A stretch of 64,000 bases of DNA from an uncultured Flavobacteriaceae bacterium (GCA_947497245.1 CANMFO010000002.1:558001-622000); one strand, 5' to 3'. Positions 18,975 through 28,468 are shown, counted from the stretch's first letter. Numbers and translations are program-made. Notes: generated by a model from the letters alone, not told the origin.

Positions 18975-20252
18975 GTGGAGAACAAGGAGGATATTAAACG
19001 GGAAGTGGACCGATTGTACCGTGAACATTACGGAAAGTTGGTCGCTTCCCTGGTTTCCTTCTTTCGGCTGTCGGAGATAGAATGGGCTGAGGACATAGTA
19101 CAGGATACCTTTTACGGGGCCTTGGACAATTGGTCGAAAAAAGGATTGCCGCGAGATTCCGTTTCCTGGCTCTTTAAGGTCTGCAAGAATAAGACCATCA
19201 ATGCCCTGCGACGGAAGGGAACATATTACGCCCCATGGAGGGATACCCATTTTCCGTTGGAGGACCGGACCAAATTGGACCAGATATTCTTACCTGGGGA
19301 AATCAAGGACAATCAACTGCGCCTTCTTTTTGCCACTTGCCATCCCAGTCTTTCTCCCAAATCCCAGATTATACTTACCCTGAAGACCTCCATAGGTTTT
19401 CAAGTCCATGAGATTGCGAGGGCATTGGACATGAAGCTGGAAGCGGTCAAAAAGAATCTGACGCGCACAAAGCAGCAGATACGGCTTCAAAATTTGCCCT
19501 TAAGGGTGCCCTATGCGTTACATTCCAGGGAACGGCTCAACAGCGTGCACCGGGTCTTGTACCTCATTTTCAACGAGGGGTACAGTGCCTCCTCAGGAAA
19601 GGTTTTGATTCGAAAAGAGCTATGCCTCGAGGCGATACGGCTCTTACGGGAACTTTTGGAGGAGAAACAGATTTTCAATGCCGATACACAGGCGCTCTAT
19701 GCCCTCATGTTATTCAATATTGCGCGTTTTGACACCCGAACCGATACGTGTGGGATACCCATTGAACTGGAATACCAAGAACGGTCGCGATGGGATGGGA
19801 AGTTGATCCGGTCGGGAATAAAGCATTTCAATGCGGCGAGAAAGGGAGAACCCTGGTCCACCTACCACCTTCAGGCCGCTATCAGTTCCTTACACTGTAC
19901 GGCAGACTCCTTTCAAAATACGCAGTGGAAGATAATACTCGGCCTCTATGACCGCTTGTTGGTATTGAACCCGGCACCGATAGTTCAGATGAACCGGGGT
20001 ATTGCCCTGTTTTATTCAGGGAAGACCGAAGAGGCCCTGGATATAATAAAAAAACTGGAAGGTCTGGAACACCACCATCTCTATTTTGCGACCCTGGCCA
20101 AGATGAACCTCCTTTTAAACCGTAGGGAAGAGGCGCTGGACCATTATCTGGACGCCTTGTCGCGTACCAAGGTGGAGGCGGAAAAAGAATTTCTTCAGAG
20201 AAAGATCCTCGGATTGCAAAGTACGATAAAGGAAGGGCAGCAGGGACTTTAG
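18975..20252 (+). CDS. ECF42-type sigma factor with C-terminal TPR-like extension
   Basis: This is a 425-residue sigma factor with a GTG start. Regions 2 and 4 fill the first about 170 residues (WAEDIVQDTFYGAL, HEIARALDMKLEAVKKNLTRTKQQI). A DUF6596-like segment with VLYLIFNEGYSA and a helical TPR-like C terminus follow. It starts one base after the DGPF gene stop. There is no membrane anti-sigma factor nearby, which fits this group, whose own extension is thought to control activity. Confidence 0.93.
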   Translation: MENKEDIKREVDRLYREHYGKLVASLVSFFRLSEIEWAEDIVQDTFYGALDNWSKKGLPRDSVSWLFKVCKNKTINALRRKGTYYAPWRDTHFPLEDRTKLDQIFLPGEIKDNQLRLLFATCHPSLSPKSQIILTLKTSIGFQVHEIARALDMKLEAVKKNLTRTKQQIRLQNLPLRVPYALHSRERLNSVHRVLYLIFNEGYSASSGKVLIRKELCLEAIRLLRELLEEKQIFNADTQALYALMLFNIARFDTRTDTCGIPIELEYQERSRWDGKLIRSGIKHFNAARKGEPWSTYHLQAAISSLHCTADSFQNTQWKIILGLYDRLLVLNPAPIVQMNRGIALFYSGKTEEALDIIKKLEGLEHHHLYFATLAKMNLLLNRREEALDHYLDALSRTKVEAEKEFLQRKILGLQSTIKEGQQGL

Positions 20253-21133
20253 CGACCACCATTGGCCTGAAGGTCCAGAACGCATTCCGCGTCCAGATCG
20301 GGCCCGAGAATTGACCCTTTTGCGGATCGCTGTTGCAAAAGTTGCAATACGCTTTTTCCACTTAGGGCGCAATCGGCCTTTACCACATCTCCTTCCGATG
20401 TCTTGACGGCCTGTCCGTTTTGTAGTTTCGAGCTCCTTCCAAATTGCAGTTCCGCCCGCATCAGACAGCCCACAACACTACAGTGGTTGACGGCTTCGGG
20501 ATCTTCGTGGTCATTGACGGGATTTGATCCCAAGTTCACAAGTCCGAACAAATGCCCAAATTCGTGGTTCAGGGTAGCTGTCTCGACATCCTCATCGGTG
20601 ATGACAGGGCTACGGCCGGCAAGTCTACGAACGGTCACTTCATGGATTACCATGGAAGTATTGCGATACACGGCACCCAAGGTTACCAGTCCCTCATCTT
20701 CTTCATCGTCATCTCCGGGGGAATCGGCGAAATAAATATAAATGGCCAAAGTCGTCCCATTGTTGTACGCGGTCCTGTTCTCGGACTCCAAATCGGCTAT
20801 TTCCTGTAAAGTCAGTGTTTCCTCATCGGGAGTGGGGAGTTCATTGAAAACCACCTCGATATCCTCCTTGAAGGTATGCTGTCTCAAGTAGACCATAAAA
20901 TTGTCCATTGTCCTATTGGTGGGCCTGAAACCCTCGACATAGGCGATTTCAATCAACAGTTTGGTGAAGGTGTCGTTCGATAGTATATCGTTTGCAGAAT
21001 CTCCCGTGCCCAGAAGGTTGGCCGATTTGTCTATCGGCTGCGTTGGTGTGGTACCGTCATCGTCCGAATTTTTGGAGCATCCAAGTGCCAGTGCAAAAAC
21101 CAAAATAGAGACAAGAAAACCGTATTTTTTCAT
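20249..21133 (-). CDS. Lipoprotein zinc metalloprotease (HExxHxxG type)
   Basis: This 294-residue protein starts at 21133, where a lipoprotein signal ending at ALGC begins. A metzincin-like zinc motif HEFGHLFGLVNLG provides two histidines and the catalytic glutamate. The following NHCSVVGCLM with conserved cysteines recalls the Met-turn region of Bacteroidota membrane metalloproteases. It would act at the cell envelope. It converges on the sigma factor gene with a four-base overlap. Confidence 0.8.
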   Translation of the reverse strand: MKKYGFLVSILVFALALGCSKNSDDDGTTPTQPIDKSANLLGTGDSANDILSNDTFTKLLIEIAYVEGFRPTNRTMDNFMVYLRQHTFKEDIEVVFNELPTPDEETLTLQEIADLESENRTAYNNGTTLAIYIYFADSPGDDDEEDEGLVTLGAVYRNTSMVIHEVTVRRLAGRSPVITDEDVETATLNHEFGHLFGLVNLGSNPVNDHEDPEAVNHCSVVGCLMRAELQFGRSSKLQNGQAVKTSEGDVVKADCALSGKSVLQLLQQRSAKGSILGPDLDAECVLDLQANGGR

Positions 21134-21181
21134 AGCATGCTTAATTTTCCAACCATGAAGATAACGCAAAAAACATGCCGA

Positions 21182-21889
21182 CTAGTACTCCACGGGTCTT
21201 AATCTTGCCAAATAGTCGTAATGTTTCCCTTGGCTTACAAGTTCGCATTCCAAATTCTGCGTCCATGCGGATTCTTGTAAAGTGCTGAAATCCAAGTATA
21301 ACCAAAAAAAAGGCTTGCCTTTTTTTCCCTTATAGGCCAAGGTGAACTCCACTTCCCCGTAGTAGGTGTCGTTCCTTGGGGGTACATCGCCATCTTCTTC
21401 GAACATATAGATGATATCGCTCGAATCCAACAAAATCTGCCCGTTCGGCTTCAAAAGCAATTTCAGGTGGTCCAAAAAAGCCTCCAACCTATGTACTTTT
21501 CCGACCAGCCCGATACCGTTCATCAGCATCAACAGCGTATCGAACCGTTTTCCGGAATACATGTTGATATCAGTGGTCAAGGTGTTTTTGAGTCCTCTGG
21601 AACGGCAAACGGCAATGGCCCCCGCGGAACTGTCCAGACCAACAACTTCATGGCCCTTTCCCTGTAGGTAGAGACTATGGCTTCCCGCCCCGCAACCAAT
21701 ATCCAGAACGCTCCCCCGACATTGTTCGAGGGCCTTTTGTTCCAGGGAGGGCATCTGGTCGAAATTACGAAAAAGATAGGCCAGGGGAATGACATCTTCC
21801 CCGGCCAGGGAGGAATAGGTAAGAATGTCTTCGCCATGGCCCCCGTTTTGATAGTCCAGGAGGGCGGTGCCCATGATATCGTTCGCCAT
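21182..21889 (-). CDS. Class I SAM-dependent methyltransferase
   Basis: This 235-residue enzyme has a Rossmann methyltransferase core: motif I VLDIGCGAGSHSLYL, acidic residue in VGLDSS, and TLLMLMNGIGLVG at motif IV. The substrate is unknown. It is divergent from the YkgJ-type gene. A minus-strand TATCTTTG (complement of 21929-21936) is its likely promoter. Confidence 0.9.
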   Translation of the reverse strand: MANDIMGTALLDYQNGGHGEDILTYSSLAGEDVIPLAYLFRNFDQMPSLEQKALEQCRGSVLDIGCGAGSHSLYLQGKGHEVVGLDSSAGAIAVCRSRGLKNTLTTDINMYSGKRFDTLLMLMNGIGLVGKVHRLEAFLDHLKLLLKPNGQILLDSSDIIYMFEEDGDVPPRNDTYYGEVEFTLAYKGKKGKPFFWLYLDFSTLQESAWTQNLECELVSQGKHYDYLARLRPVEY

Positions 21890-21928
21890 TTAGTTTGTAC
21901 TTTGCCCGCAAATGTGGCATTTTTGCCC

Positions 21929-21936
21929 CAAAGATA
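21929..21936 (-). promoter_or_regulatory. Candidate -7 element for the methyltransferase gene
   Basis: On the minus strand it reads TATCTTTG, about 40 bases upstream of the methyltransferase start. It almost touches the start of the divergent YkgJ-type gene at 21942. Confidence 0.45.
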
Positions 21937-21941
21937 AGACC

Positions 21942-22442
21942 ATGGAGGAAATCTTGGGGCAACTCCCCCAAAAAGCGGCCGAAAAGCGGGACGAAAACAA
22001 AAGGTTTTTTGCAAAACTTAAAAAAAAACCGCCCAAAGATCTGGACTATAGCATGCGGGAAATCCACGAAGCGGAGTTCGAACGTACGGATTGCCTTCAA
22101 TGTGCCAATTGTTGTAAGACGACCGGCCCCCTGTTTACGAATGCCGATATCGAGCGCATTGCGAAGCATTTCAAGCTAAAGCCCCAGCAGTTTATCGCCA
22201 CCTATCTGAGGTTGGATGAAGAAAACGATTACGTATTGCAGCAGTTGCCCTGTGCTTTTCTCGGTGCTGATAATTTTTGTTCCATATATACGGTAAGGCC
22301 AAAGGCCTGCAGGGAATTCCCGCATACCGACAGAAAGAAGTTCCATCAGATCGGGCATTTGACGATGAAGAACGTGGCCATTTGTCCGGCCGCCTTTAAC
22401 ATTGTGGAGGAAATGAAACGACGGATGGGCGGCAAACCATAA
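21942..22442 (+). CDS. YkgJ family cysteine cluster protein
   Basis: This 166-residue protein has the conserved cysteine pattern of the YkgJ/DUF3109-like Zn- or Fe-binding family: CLQCANCCK, then CAFLG...FCSIYTVRPKACREFP, and CPAAF near the end. The start at 21942 gives MEEILGQLP. The metal and role are not established for this family. Confidence 0.9.
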   Translation: MEEILGQLPQKAAEKRDENKRFFAKLKKKPPKDLDYSMREIHEAEFERTDCLQCANCCKTTGPLFTNADIERIAKHFKLKPQQFIATYLRLDEENDYVLQQLPCAFLGADNFCSIYTVRPKACREFPHTDRKKFHQIGHLTMKNVAICPAAFNIVEEMKRRMGGKP

Positions 22443-22531
22443 GCCCTTGGCGATCCGTAAACGTATAGGGCGCGTCCCCTTCAATGGTCCCCACCCTGTC
22501 AGCAGCTACCGTAACTGCCCGATGAATTTCC

Positions 22532-22539
22532 TATATTTG
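22532..22539 (+). promoter_or_regulatory. -7 promoter element for the sterol desaturase-like gene
   Basis: TATATTTG lies five bases before the ATG at 22545. As for queE, this implies a transcript with almost no leader. No clear -33 TTG was found. Confidence 0.5.
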
Positions 22540-22544
22540 AGATT

Positions 22545-23384
22545 ATGGAAACCATCCTCATGTATTTCGAGAACATCCCCCCGGCACATAGGAGTATCAT
22601 ACTGGTGGGCGGAATCACTTTTTTTTGGCTTTTGGAAGGTGCGGTACCGCTTTTCAGGTTCAAGTATAAAAAATGGAGGCACGCACTGCCCAACTTTTTT
22701 TTCACGCTCACGACCATCATTGTTAACTTTAGCTTGGCTTTTTTGCTCCTTAGGACCGCAGATTATACGGTGGCCAGTGATTTTGGTATTCTGAATTGGC
22801 TTCCCGACATGCCCCTGTGGCTGTTTGTTGTGCTCGGGGTACTTTTACTTGATCTTGTAGGGGCTTATCTGGCCCACTGGGTGGAACACAAGGTAAAACC
22901 GTTGTGGATGATCCATTTGGTGCACCATACCGACCATAACGTTGATACCACCACCGCAAACCGGCACCATCCTTTGGAGAGTCTTATCCGTTTCGTATTT
23001 ACCTTGTTCGGGGTGTTCCTTATAGGGACTCCCATTGGCATCGTGATGCTGTACCAATCCCTTTCGCTTGTGGCCACCCAGTTCGGCCATGCGAACATCA
23101 AGCTACCAAAAAAGGTGGATTCGCTGTTGAGCTGGATCATTGTGTCCCCCGATATGCACAAGGTCCACCATCACTATAAATTGCCCTATACCGATAGTAA
23201 CTACGGGAATATTTTTTCCATTTGGGATCGGATTTTCGGCACTTTTATGCGCTTCGACAGGGAAACGATCGTGTATGGGGTGGATACCTTTCCGGACGAG
23301 GTGGAGAACGGAAGTATAAAGGGCCTCTTAAAACAGCCGTTTCATAAATATCGAAAACCGACCACTGCCCAAATTGAAAAATAA
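22545..23384 (+). CDS. Sterol desaturase/fatty acid hydroxylase family membrane protein
   Basis: This 279-residue membrane di-iron enzyme has the histidine boxes HWVEH, HLVHHTDHN, NRHHP and MHKVHHHY. About four hydrophobic segments precede and separate these boxes. Family members hydroxylate or desaturate lipid chains; the substrate here is unknown. It converges with the NamZ-type gene two bases away. Confidence 0.92.
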   Translation: METILMYFENIPPAHRSIILVGGITFFWLLEGAVPLFRFKYKKWRHALPNFFFTLTTIIVNFSLAFLLLRTADYTVASDFGILNWLPDMPLWLFVVLGVLLLDLVGAYLAHWVEHKVKPLWMIHLVHHTDHNVDTTTANRHHPLESLIRFVFTLFGVFLIGTPIGIVMLYQSLSLVATQFGHANIKLPKKVDSLLSWIIVSPDMHKVHHHYKLPYTDSNYGNIFSIWDRIFGTFMRFDRETIVYGVDTFPDEVENGSIKGLLKQPFHKYRKPTTAQIEK

Positions 23385-23386
23385 GG

Positions 23387-24712
23387 TCAGTCGTACATTA
23401 GGTACTTCTTCCGGATGGTTTTGAATTCCTCCAGATCGGCTTGCCAGGATTCCTTAATGGCATCCTCGCTGAGCCCGGCTTCGATTTGCTTTTGCAATGT
23501 TTCCGTTCCGGCGTGTTTGGTGAACCCGCCGGTATTGAAGACTTTGCTTTTATCATCCGAATTTTGATAGGCATCAATGATCCATTGCAAGGATACCCCA
23601 CTCATTTTTGGGTTTTTGGACAAATCGTTCCCAAAACACCGTTCCCCATTGTGCTTTGGGCTCTTGGAACCGAAATTTGGCCGTGGGCTGTAGCTAAAGT
23701 GGTATTTGGTACTGTCCAAAAAAGGAGCTCCGTAACGTTGAAATTGAAACTCTGTGCCCCGTCCGGCATTGATGTTGGTGCCTTCGAAAAGTCCAAGGCT
23801 GGGGTACAAATTGATTGCCTGGTCGTTGGGCAGGTTGGGTGAGGGCCTAACGGGCAGGCCATAGGGTGTGCCATGGATCCAATTTTCCAGTTTGATAACG
23901 GTAAGATCGGCTTTTTTTCCATCCCCCAGCCATCCTTCCCCATTGATCATTTGGGCATATTCCCCTATGGTCATGCCATAGACCAAGGGAATCTCCGTCA
24001 TGCCCAAAAAACCCGTGTGTTCCGGTTCCATCGTCGGGCCATCTACGTAGTGGCCATTGGGATTGGGGCGATCCAGGACAAGGATCGGAACCTGGTTTTC
24101 CGCACAGGCTTCCATGACCAATTGCAAAGTGGCGATATAGGTGTAAAAACGCACTCCGACGTCCTGTATGTCAAAGAGCACCATGTCCAGCCCCTCCAAT
24201 TGCGCCCCGGACGGTTTCCTGTTTTTTCCATAAAGGGAGATCAAGGGCAGCCCGGTCAGGGTGTCCATACCATCTTGGACCTTTTCGCCGGCGTCGGCGC
24301 TGCCCCTGAACCCGTGTTCCGGGGCAAATACTTTGGCTATATCCACGTCCAGGGCCACCAAAGAATCCACCAGATGGGTAAAATGGTCTTTTGGAGGTTG
24401 CCCGTTATTACGGCCTTTCCCTTCCGCGGTTGGAGTGTTGCCCTGCGGTGTAGCTCCTGAAGTTTCCCGTTTTGACTCTTTGAAAATGACACTGGTCTGG
24501 TTCGCGACGACCCCCACTTTTTTTCCTTGGAGCAAGGGAAGGAAGCTTTCGGTGCGATTGGCGGCGACCACTACGGGCGGAACCGTATCAACAGTTGTTT
24601 TGGCCCTGGCGGCGCCTTGGTCCGATTTCCCGCCCTTCACAGGGTTTCCACAAGCGGAACAGAGCAAAACCCACAATAAAAATGTACTTTTGAAACCGGA
24701 AAGAAATACCAT
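23387..24712 (-). CDS. NamZ-like exo-beta-N-acetylmuramidase (DUF1343, GH171) lipoprotein
   Basis: This 441-residue protein (start at 24712) has a lipoprotein signal ending at CSAC. The DUF1343 signature is complete: PEHGFRGSADAGEKV, LFDIQDVGVRFYTYI, LDRPNPNG, the YP...GLFEGTNINAGRGTEFQFQ segment and WQADLEEFKTIRKKYLMY at the end. Characterised DUF1343 proteins remove N-acetylmuramic acid from peptidoglycan fragments, pointing to cell-wall recycling. A low-complexity insert at about 85-110 (TSGATPQGNTPTAEGKGRNNG) is unusual. Confidence 0.9.
   Translation of the reverse strand: MVFLSGFKSTFLLWVLLCSACGNPVKGGKSDQGAARAKTTVDTVPPVVVAANRTESFLPLLQGKKVGVVANQTSVIFKESKRETSGATPQGNTPTAEGKGRNNGQPPKDHFTHLVDSLVALDVDIAKVFAPEHGFRGSADAGEKVQDGMDTLTGLPLISLYGKNRKPSGAQLEGLDMVLFDIQDVGVRFYTYIATLQLVMEACAENQVPILVLDRPNPNGHYVDGPTMEPEHTGFLGMTEIPLVYGMTIGEYAQMINGEGWLGDGKKADLTVIKLENWIHGTPYGLPVRPSPNLPNDQAINLYPSLGLFEGTNINAGRGTEFQFQRYGAPFLDSTKYHFSYSPRPNFGSKSPKHNGERCFGNDLSKNPKMSGVSLQWIIDAYQNSDDKSKVFNTGGFTKHAGTETLQKQIEAGLSEDAIKESWQADLEEFKTIRKKYLMYD
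24685..24692 (+). promoter_or_regulatory. -7 promoter element for the ABC permease gene
   Basis: TACTTTTG matches TAnnTTTG and lies 23 bases before the TTG start at 24716. It is inside the 5' coding part of the divergent NamZ-type gene. Confidence 0.45.
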
Positions 24713-24715
24713 AAA

Positions 24716-25957
24716 TTGAATTTTGAATTTTACATCGCCAAGCGACTTATTACCGGCAAGGAGCATAAAATTAGCATTTCCGCTCCAATAATAAAAATTG
24801 CCATTTCTGCCATTGCCCTTGGTATTTTGATGATGCTGATCGCCATCGCCACCGGTGTTGGGCTAAAATACAAGATCAGGGAAAAGGTGGCCGCGTTCAA
24901 TGGCCATATCCAGATTTCGAACTACGACAACAATATTTCCGATGTCTCGGTGGCCCCAGTTTCCATAAATCAGGATTTTTATCCCGAATTCAAGGGCGTC
25001 AGCGGTATTTCGCATATTCAGGCCGTGGCCAGCAAAGGGGGGGTGATCCGGACAGAGGACACTTTTGAGGGCTTTGTGGCCAAAGGGGTCGGAAGGGATT
25101 ACCATTGGGAAGTTTTCCAAGAATATTTGGTGGACGGTACCTTGCCCGACTATTCGCGGGACATCAGCGATGGGGTACTGATGTCGACCTATATGGCGAA
25201 TCGATTGCGTCTCAAAGTGGGGGATTCATTTTTTTCGATTTTCCCAAAAGAGAGCAATTCACGACAGACCCCGAACCAAAGAAAATTCCAAATTGTCGGC
25301 ACCTATGACAGTGGATTTGAGGAGTTCGACAGTAAAATTATCGTTGTGGACATTCGCCACATTCAGCGGATGAACAAATGGGGGCCGGACGAAGTAGGGA
25401 ATTTCGAGGTGTTTTTGGACAATTTCGATGCCATCGATGAAAAGGGGAAGGAAATCTACGGCAAGATCTTATCCGATCTCGATACCAAGACCATCAAAGA
25501 GAAATACTACACCATTTTTGAATGGATCGGACTTTTCGATTTCAATATTGCCATTATTATAGGGATTATGGTCATTGTGGGGGGCATTAATATGATTACG
25601 GCGCTTTTGGTGCTTATTTTGGAAAGAACCCCCATGATAGGCATCCTAAAAGCACTGGGCACCTCCAACTGGAGTATCAGAAAGGTCTTTTTGTACAATG
25701 CTACCTACCTGATCGGAGTGGGCCTTTTCTGGGGCAATTTGATCGGTTTGGGCGTGCTTTTGCTACAACAGTGGTTCAAGTTGTTCAAATTTCCCAATCC
25801 AAAGGAGTACTATATCGAATACATACCGGTATATATCGATGTCCCCATGATAATTCTGCTGAATATCGGGGTGTTGGTGCTCTGTTTGCTGATGTTGTTG
25901 ATTCCTTCCCATATCATCACCAAAATTTCGCCCATCAAGGCCATTAAATTTGAGTGA
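24716..25957 (+). CDS. FtsX/LolE-like ABC transporter permease
   Basis: This 413-residue inner-membrane protein has one N-terminal membrane helix (about 24-46) and a large periplasmic MacB-PCD domain. Three C-terminal helices (about 277-302, 325-350 and 375-398) form the FtsX domain. Flavobacterial relatives are the lipoprotein-release-type permeases beginning MNFEFYIAKRLI. This sequence begins with exactly that, using TTG at 24716 as start codon. The start lies only three bases from the start of the divergent NamZ-type gene. Confidence 0.9.
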   Translation: MNFEFYIAKRLITGKEHKISISAPIIKIAISAIALGILMMLIAIATGVGLKYKIREKVAAFNGHIQISNYDNNISDVSVAPVSINQDFYPEFKGVSGISHIQAVASKGGVIRTEDTFEGFVAKGVGRDYHWEVFQEYLVDGTLPDYSRDISDGVLMSTYMANRLRLKVGDSFFSIFPKESNSRQTPNQRKFQIVGTYDSGFEEFDSKIIVVDIRHIQRMNKWGPDEVGNFEVFLDNFDAIDEKGKEIYGKILSDLDTKTIKEKYYTIFEWIGLFDFNIAIIIGIMVIVGGINMITALLVLILERTPMIGILKALGTSNWSIRKVFLYNATYLIGVGLFWGNLIGLGVLLLQQWFKLFKFPNPKEYYIEYIPVYIDVPMIILLNIGVLVLCLLMLLIPSHIITKISPIKAIKFE

Positions 25958-26030
25958 AGGGGCATACGGTCTTTATGGAAACGGGAGGGCAAAAAGCAAC
26001 GGATTCCCAAAACCACAATTCCCAAATACA

Positions 26031-26038
26031 TACCTTTG
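26031..26038 (+). promoter_or_regulatory. -7 promoter element for the cysteine synthase-like gene
   Basis: TACCTTTG ends eight bases before the ATG at 26047, so the mRNA would have at most a few leader bases. Confidence 0.45.
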
Positions 26039-26046
26039 CAGAACAT

Positions 26047-27027
26047 ATGAAGTACGCAAACAACATCCTGGAAACCATTGGGCAGACCCCTTTGATCAAA
26101 CTCAATAGATTGACCGAAGAGCTACCCTGTTTAGTACTGGCCAAGTACGAAACCTTCAATCCCGGAAACTCCGTAAAAGATCGCATGGCGCTGCAAATTG
26201 TAGAAGATGCCGAAGCCGCCGGAATCTTGAAACCGGGCTATACCATCATTGAGGGCACATCTGGAAACACGGGAATGGGCCTTGCGCTGGCCGCAACGGT
26301 CAAAGGGTATAGACTGATCTGTGTCCTGAGCGATAAACAGTCCAAGGAAAAGATGGATATCCTGCGGGCCATGGGGAGCGAGGTGCATGTCTGTCCGACC
26401 GATGTGGCCCCGGAAGATCCCCGAAGCTATTATTCCACCGCGAAGCGTTTGGCCAGGGAAATTCCGAACTCCTGGTATGTGAACCAGTATGACAATCCGT
26501 CGAATTGCCGCGCCCATTTTCTCAGCACGGGACCTGAAATTTGGGAGCAGACCGGAGGTAAGGTGACCCACTTTGTAGTGGGTGTGGGTACCGGGGGAAC
26601 GATTTCCGGAGTGGGGTCCTATCTAAAAATGAAAAATCCGGACGTAAAGGTCTGGGGGGTGGATACCTATGGGTCGGTATTCAAAAAGTACCACGAAACC
26701 GGCATCTTCGACAAAAATGAAATCTACCCCTATATCACCGAGGGCATTGGGGAGGATATTCTGCCCCGAAATGTGCGATTCGAAATCATCGATGGTTTTA
26801 CCAAGGTGACCGATAAGGATGCCGCGGTGTACACACAACGACTGGCCCGGGAGGAAGCCATGTTTTTGGGAAATTCGGCCGGGGCGGCCATAAAGGGACT
26901 GTTGCAGTTAAGCCCGCATTTTACCAAGGACGATGTGGTGGTCGTACTTTTCCATGATCACGGCAGCCGGTACGTGGGCAAGATGTTCAACGACGATTGG
27001 ATGCGCGAAAAAGGCTTTATCGATTAG
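26047..27027 (+). CDS. PLP-dependent cysteine synthase family protein
   Basis: This 326-residue enzyme belongs to the fold-type II PLP family (cysteine synthase/cystathionine beta-synthase). The PLP lysine is Lys44 in NPGNSVKDRMA, the substrate loop is EGTSGNTGMGLA, and the phosphate loop is GVGTGGTISGVGSYL. Family features favour O-acetylserine sulfhydrylase or a CBS-like role; the exact acceptor cannot be decided. A serine after the phosphate loop (GNSAGAA) is conserved. Confidence 0.93.
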   Translation: MKYANNILETIGQTPLIKLNRLTEELPCLVLAKYETFNPGNSVKDRMALQIVEDAEAAGILKPGYTIIEGTSGNTGMGLALAATVKGYRLICVLSDKQSKEKMDILRAMGSEVHVCPTDVAPEDPRSYYSTAKRLAREIPNSWYVNQYDNPSNCRAHFLSTGPEIWEQTGGKVTHFVVGVGTGGTISGVGSYLKMKNPDVKVWGVDTYGSVFKKYHETGIFDKNEIYPYITEGIGEDILPRNVRFEIIDGFTKVTDKDAAVYTQRLAREEAMFLGNSAGAAIKGLLQLSPHFTKDDVVVVLFHDHGSRYVGKMFNDDWMREKGFID

Positions 27028-27058
27028 TTTTGTACCTTAGTCCACAAAAGAAAAGGCT

Positions 27059-28468
27059 ATGACCCCTCGACCCCATTCCTGGCCATTGATCCTTCGGTTT
27101 TTTGTTGTTTTTCCAGTGCTTTTGCTTCACCTCTCCTGTACAAAGGACGATGCCCCGCCCCCGGATTCAAATCCGGAGGGAGAAATTCCACTGCCCTTTG
27201 ATCCCAAGGATGTCATGCCCGTGTTTTCGATCCATACTGCCGGGGCCACCATCGAAGACGAGCCCAAAGTGGATGCGGAATTTACGATAAGACAGTCAGA
27301 TAGGACCTTGTACGAGGGCAGGATGGGAATAGAGATCCGGGGGGCGTCCTCGCAGTTTTTTGAGAAGAAATCGTATGGATTTGAAACCAGGGATTCGAGC
27401 AATGAGGATTTGGACGTTGCGCTAATGGGGTTTCCGGAAGAGGAAGATTGGATCTTGCACGGCCCCTACAGCGATAAATCCCTGGTGCGCAACCTCATGA
27501 TCTACGACCTGGCCCGGGAAATGGGATGGTACTCCAGCCGCAGTGAGTTGGTGGAGCTCGATATCAATGGCGATTACAAAGGGATCTATGTGTTCATGGA
27601 AAAATTGAAGCGCGATGGGGACCGTATCGATATCGATAAATTGGACCTTGGCGAGATTTCCGGCGAGGACCTTACCGGAGGGTATATTCTAAAGATCGAC
27701 AAACTTTCCGGCTCCAATCTCGGGAATACCTACAATTCTGAAAATTCCTTTGAATCCCAAATCCCTCCATCCGACGCCACTATGGGGCAGACGATCAAGT
27801 ATTTGTACGAGTACCCCAAGGCCGAGGACATCACCTCCGAACAGAAGCAGTATATCTCCGACTATGTGCTACAGTTTGAAAATGCACTGGCTTCCGATGG
27901 TTTTGCCGACCCCCAGACGGGCTATGCCAACTTTATCAATGTGGATAGTTTTATTGATTTCTTTATATTGAACGAACTGTCCAACAACGTGGACGGGTAC
28001 CGGTTGAGCACCTATTTGAACAAGGATAGAAGCGGCAAGTTGAATATGGGCCCCATATGGGATTTTAACCTGGCCTTTGGCAATGCGGATTATTGTAGTG
28101 GTGGAGCGTCAGATGTATGGGCGTACAAGTTCAATGAGCGTTGCCCGGAGGATTTCTGGCAAGTCCCTTTTTGGTGGGAAAGGCTATTGCAGGACCCCGT
28201 TTTCACCCTGCGCCTAAAGGAACGTTGGGGCACCCTAAGGGGAAGCACCTTGTCCAATGCCGCTATCACGGACAAGATCGATGGCTACATTGCACGGATG
28301 GGGCAGACCGGGGCCATCAAGAAAAACTTCGACACCTGGCAGGTCCTTGGGGTCTATGTTTGGCCCAACAAATTCGTGGGAGCGGAATACGCCGAGGAGG
28401 CCGATTATTTGAAAAACTGGACAAATGACCGATTGAATTGGTTGGATACTGCAATAAATGCCTTGTAA
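27059..28468 (+). CDS. CotH kinase-like lipoprotein
   Basis: This 469-residue protein has a long lipoprotein signal ending at HLSC. The CotH domain is visible: EIRGASSQFFEKKSYGFE, DWILHGPYSDKSLVRN, GDYKGIYVFMEKLKRD and GPIWDFNLAFGNADYC. CotH proteins are kinase-fold enzymes. Bacteroidota members are cell-surface lipoproteins of unsettled substrate. Confidence 0.93.
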   Translation: MTPRPHSWPLILRFFVVFPVLLLHLSCTKDDAPPPDSNPEGEIPLPFDPKDVMPVFSIHTAGATIEDEPKVDAEFTIRQSDRTLYEGRMGIEIRGASSQFFEKKSYGFETRDSSNEDLDVALMGFPEEEDWILHGPYSDKSLVRNLMIYDLAREMGWYSSRSELVELDINGDYKGIYVFMEKLKRDGDRIDIDKLDLGEISGEDLTGGYILKIDKLSGSNLGNTYNSENSFESQIPPSDATMGQTIKYLYEYPKAEDITSEQKQYISDYVLQFENALASDGFADPQTGYANFINVDSFIDFFILNELSNNVDGYRLSTYLNKDRSGKLNMGPIWDFNLAFGNADYCSGGASDVWAYKFNERCPEDFWQVPFWWERLLQDPVFTLRLKERWGTLRGSTLSNAAITDKIDGYIARMGQTGAIKKNFDTWQVLGVYVWPNKFVGAEYAEEADYLKNWTNDRLNWLDTAINAL

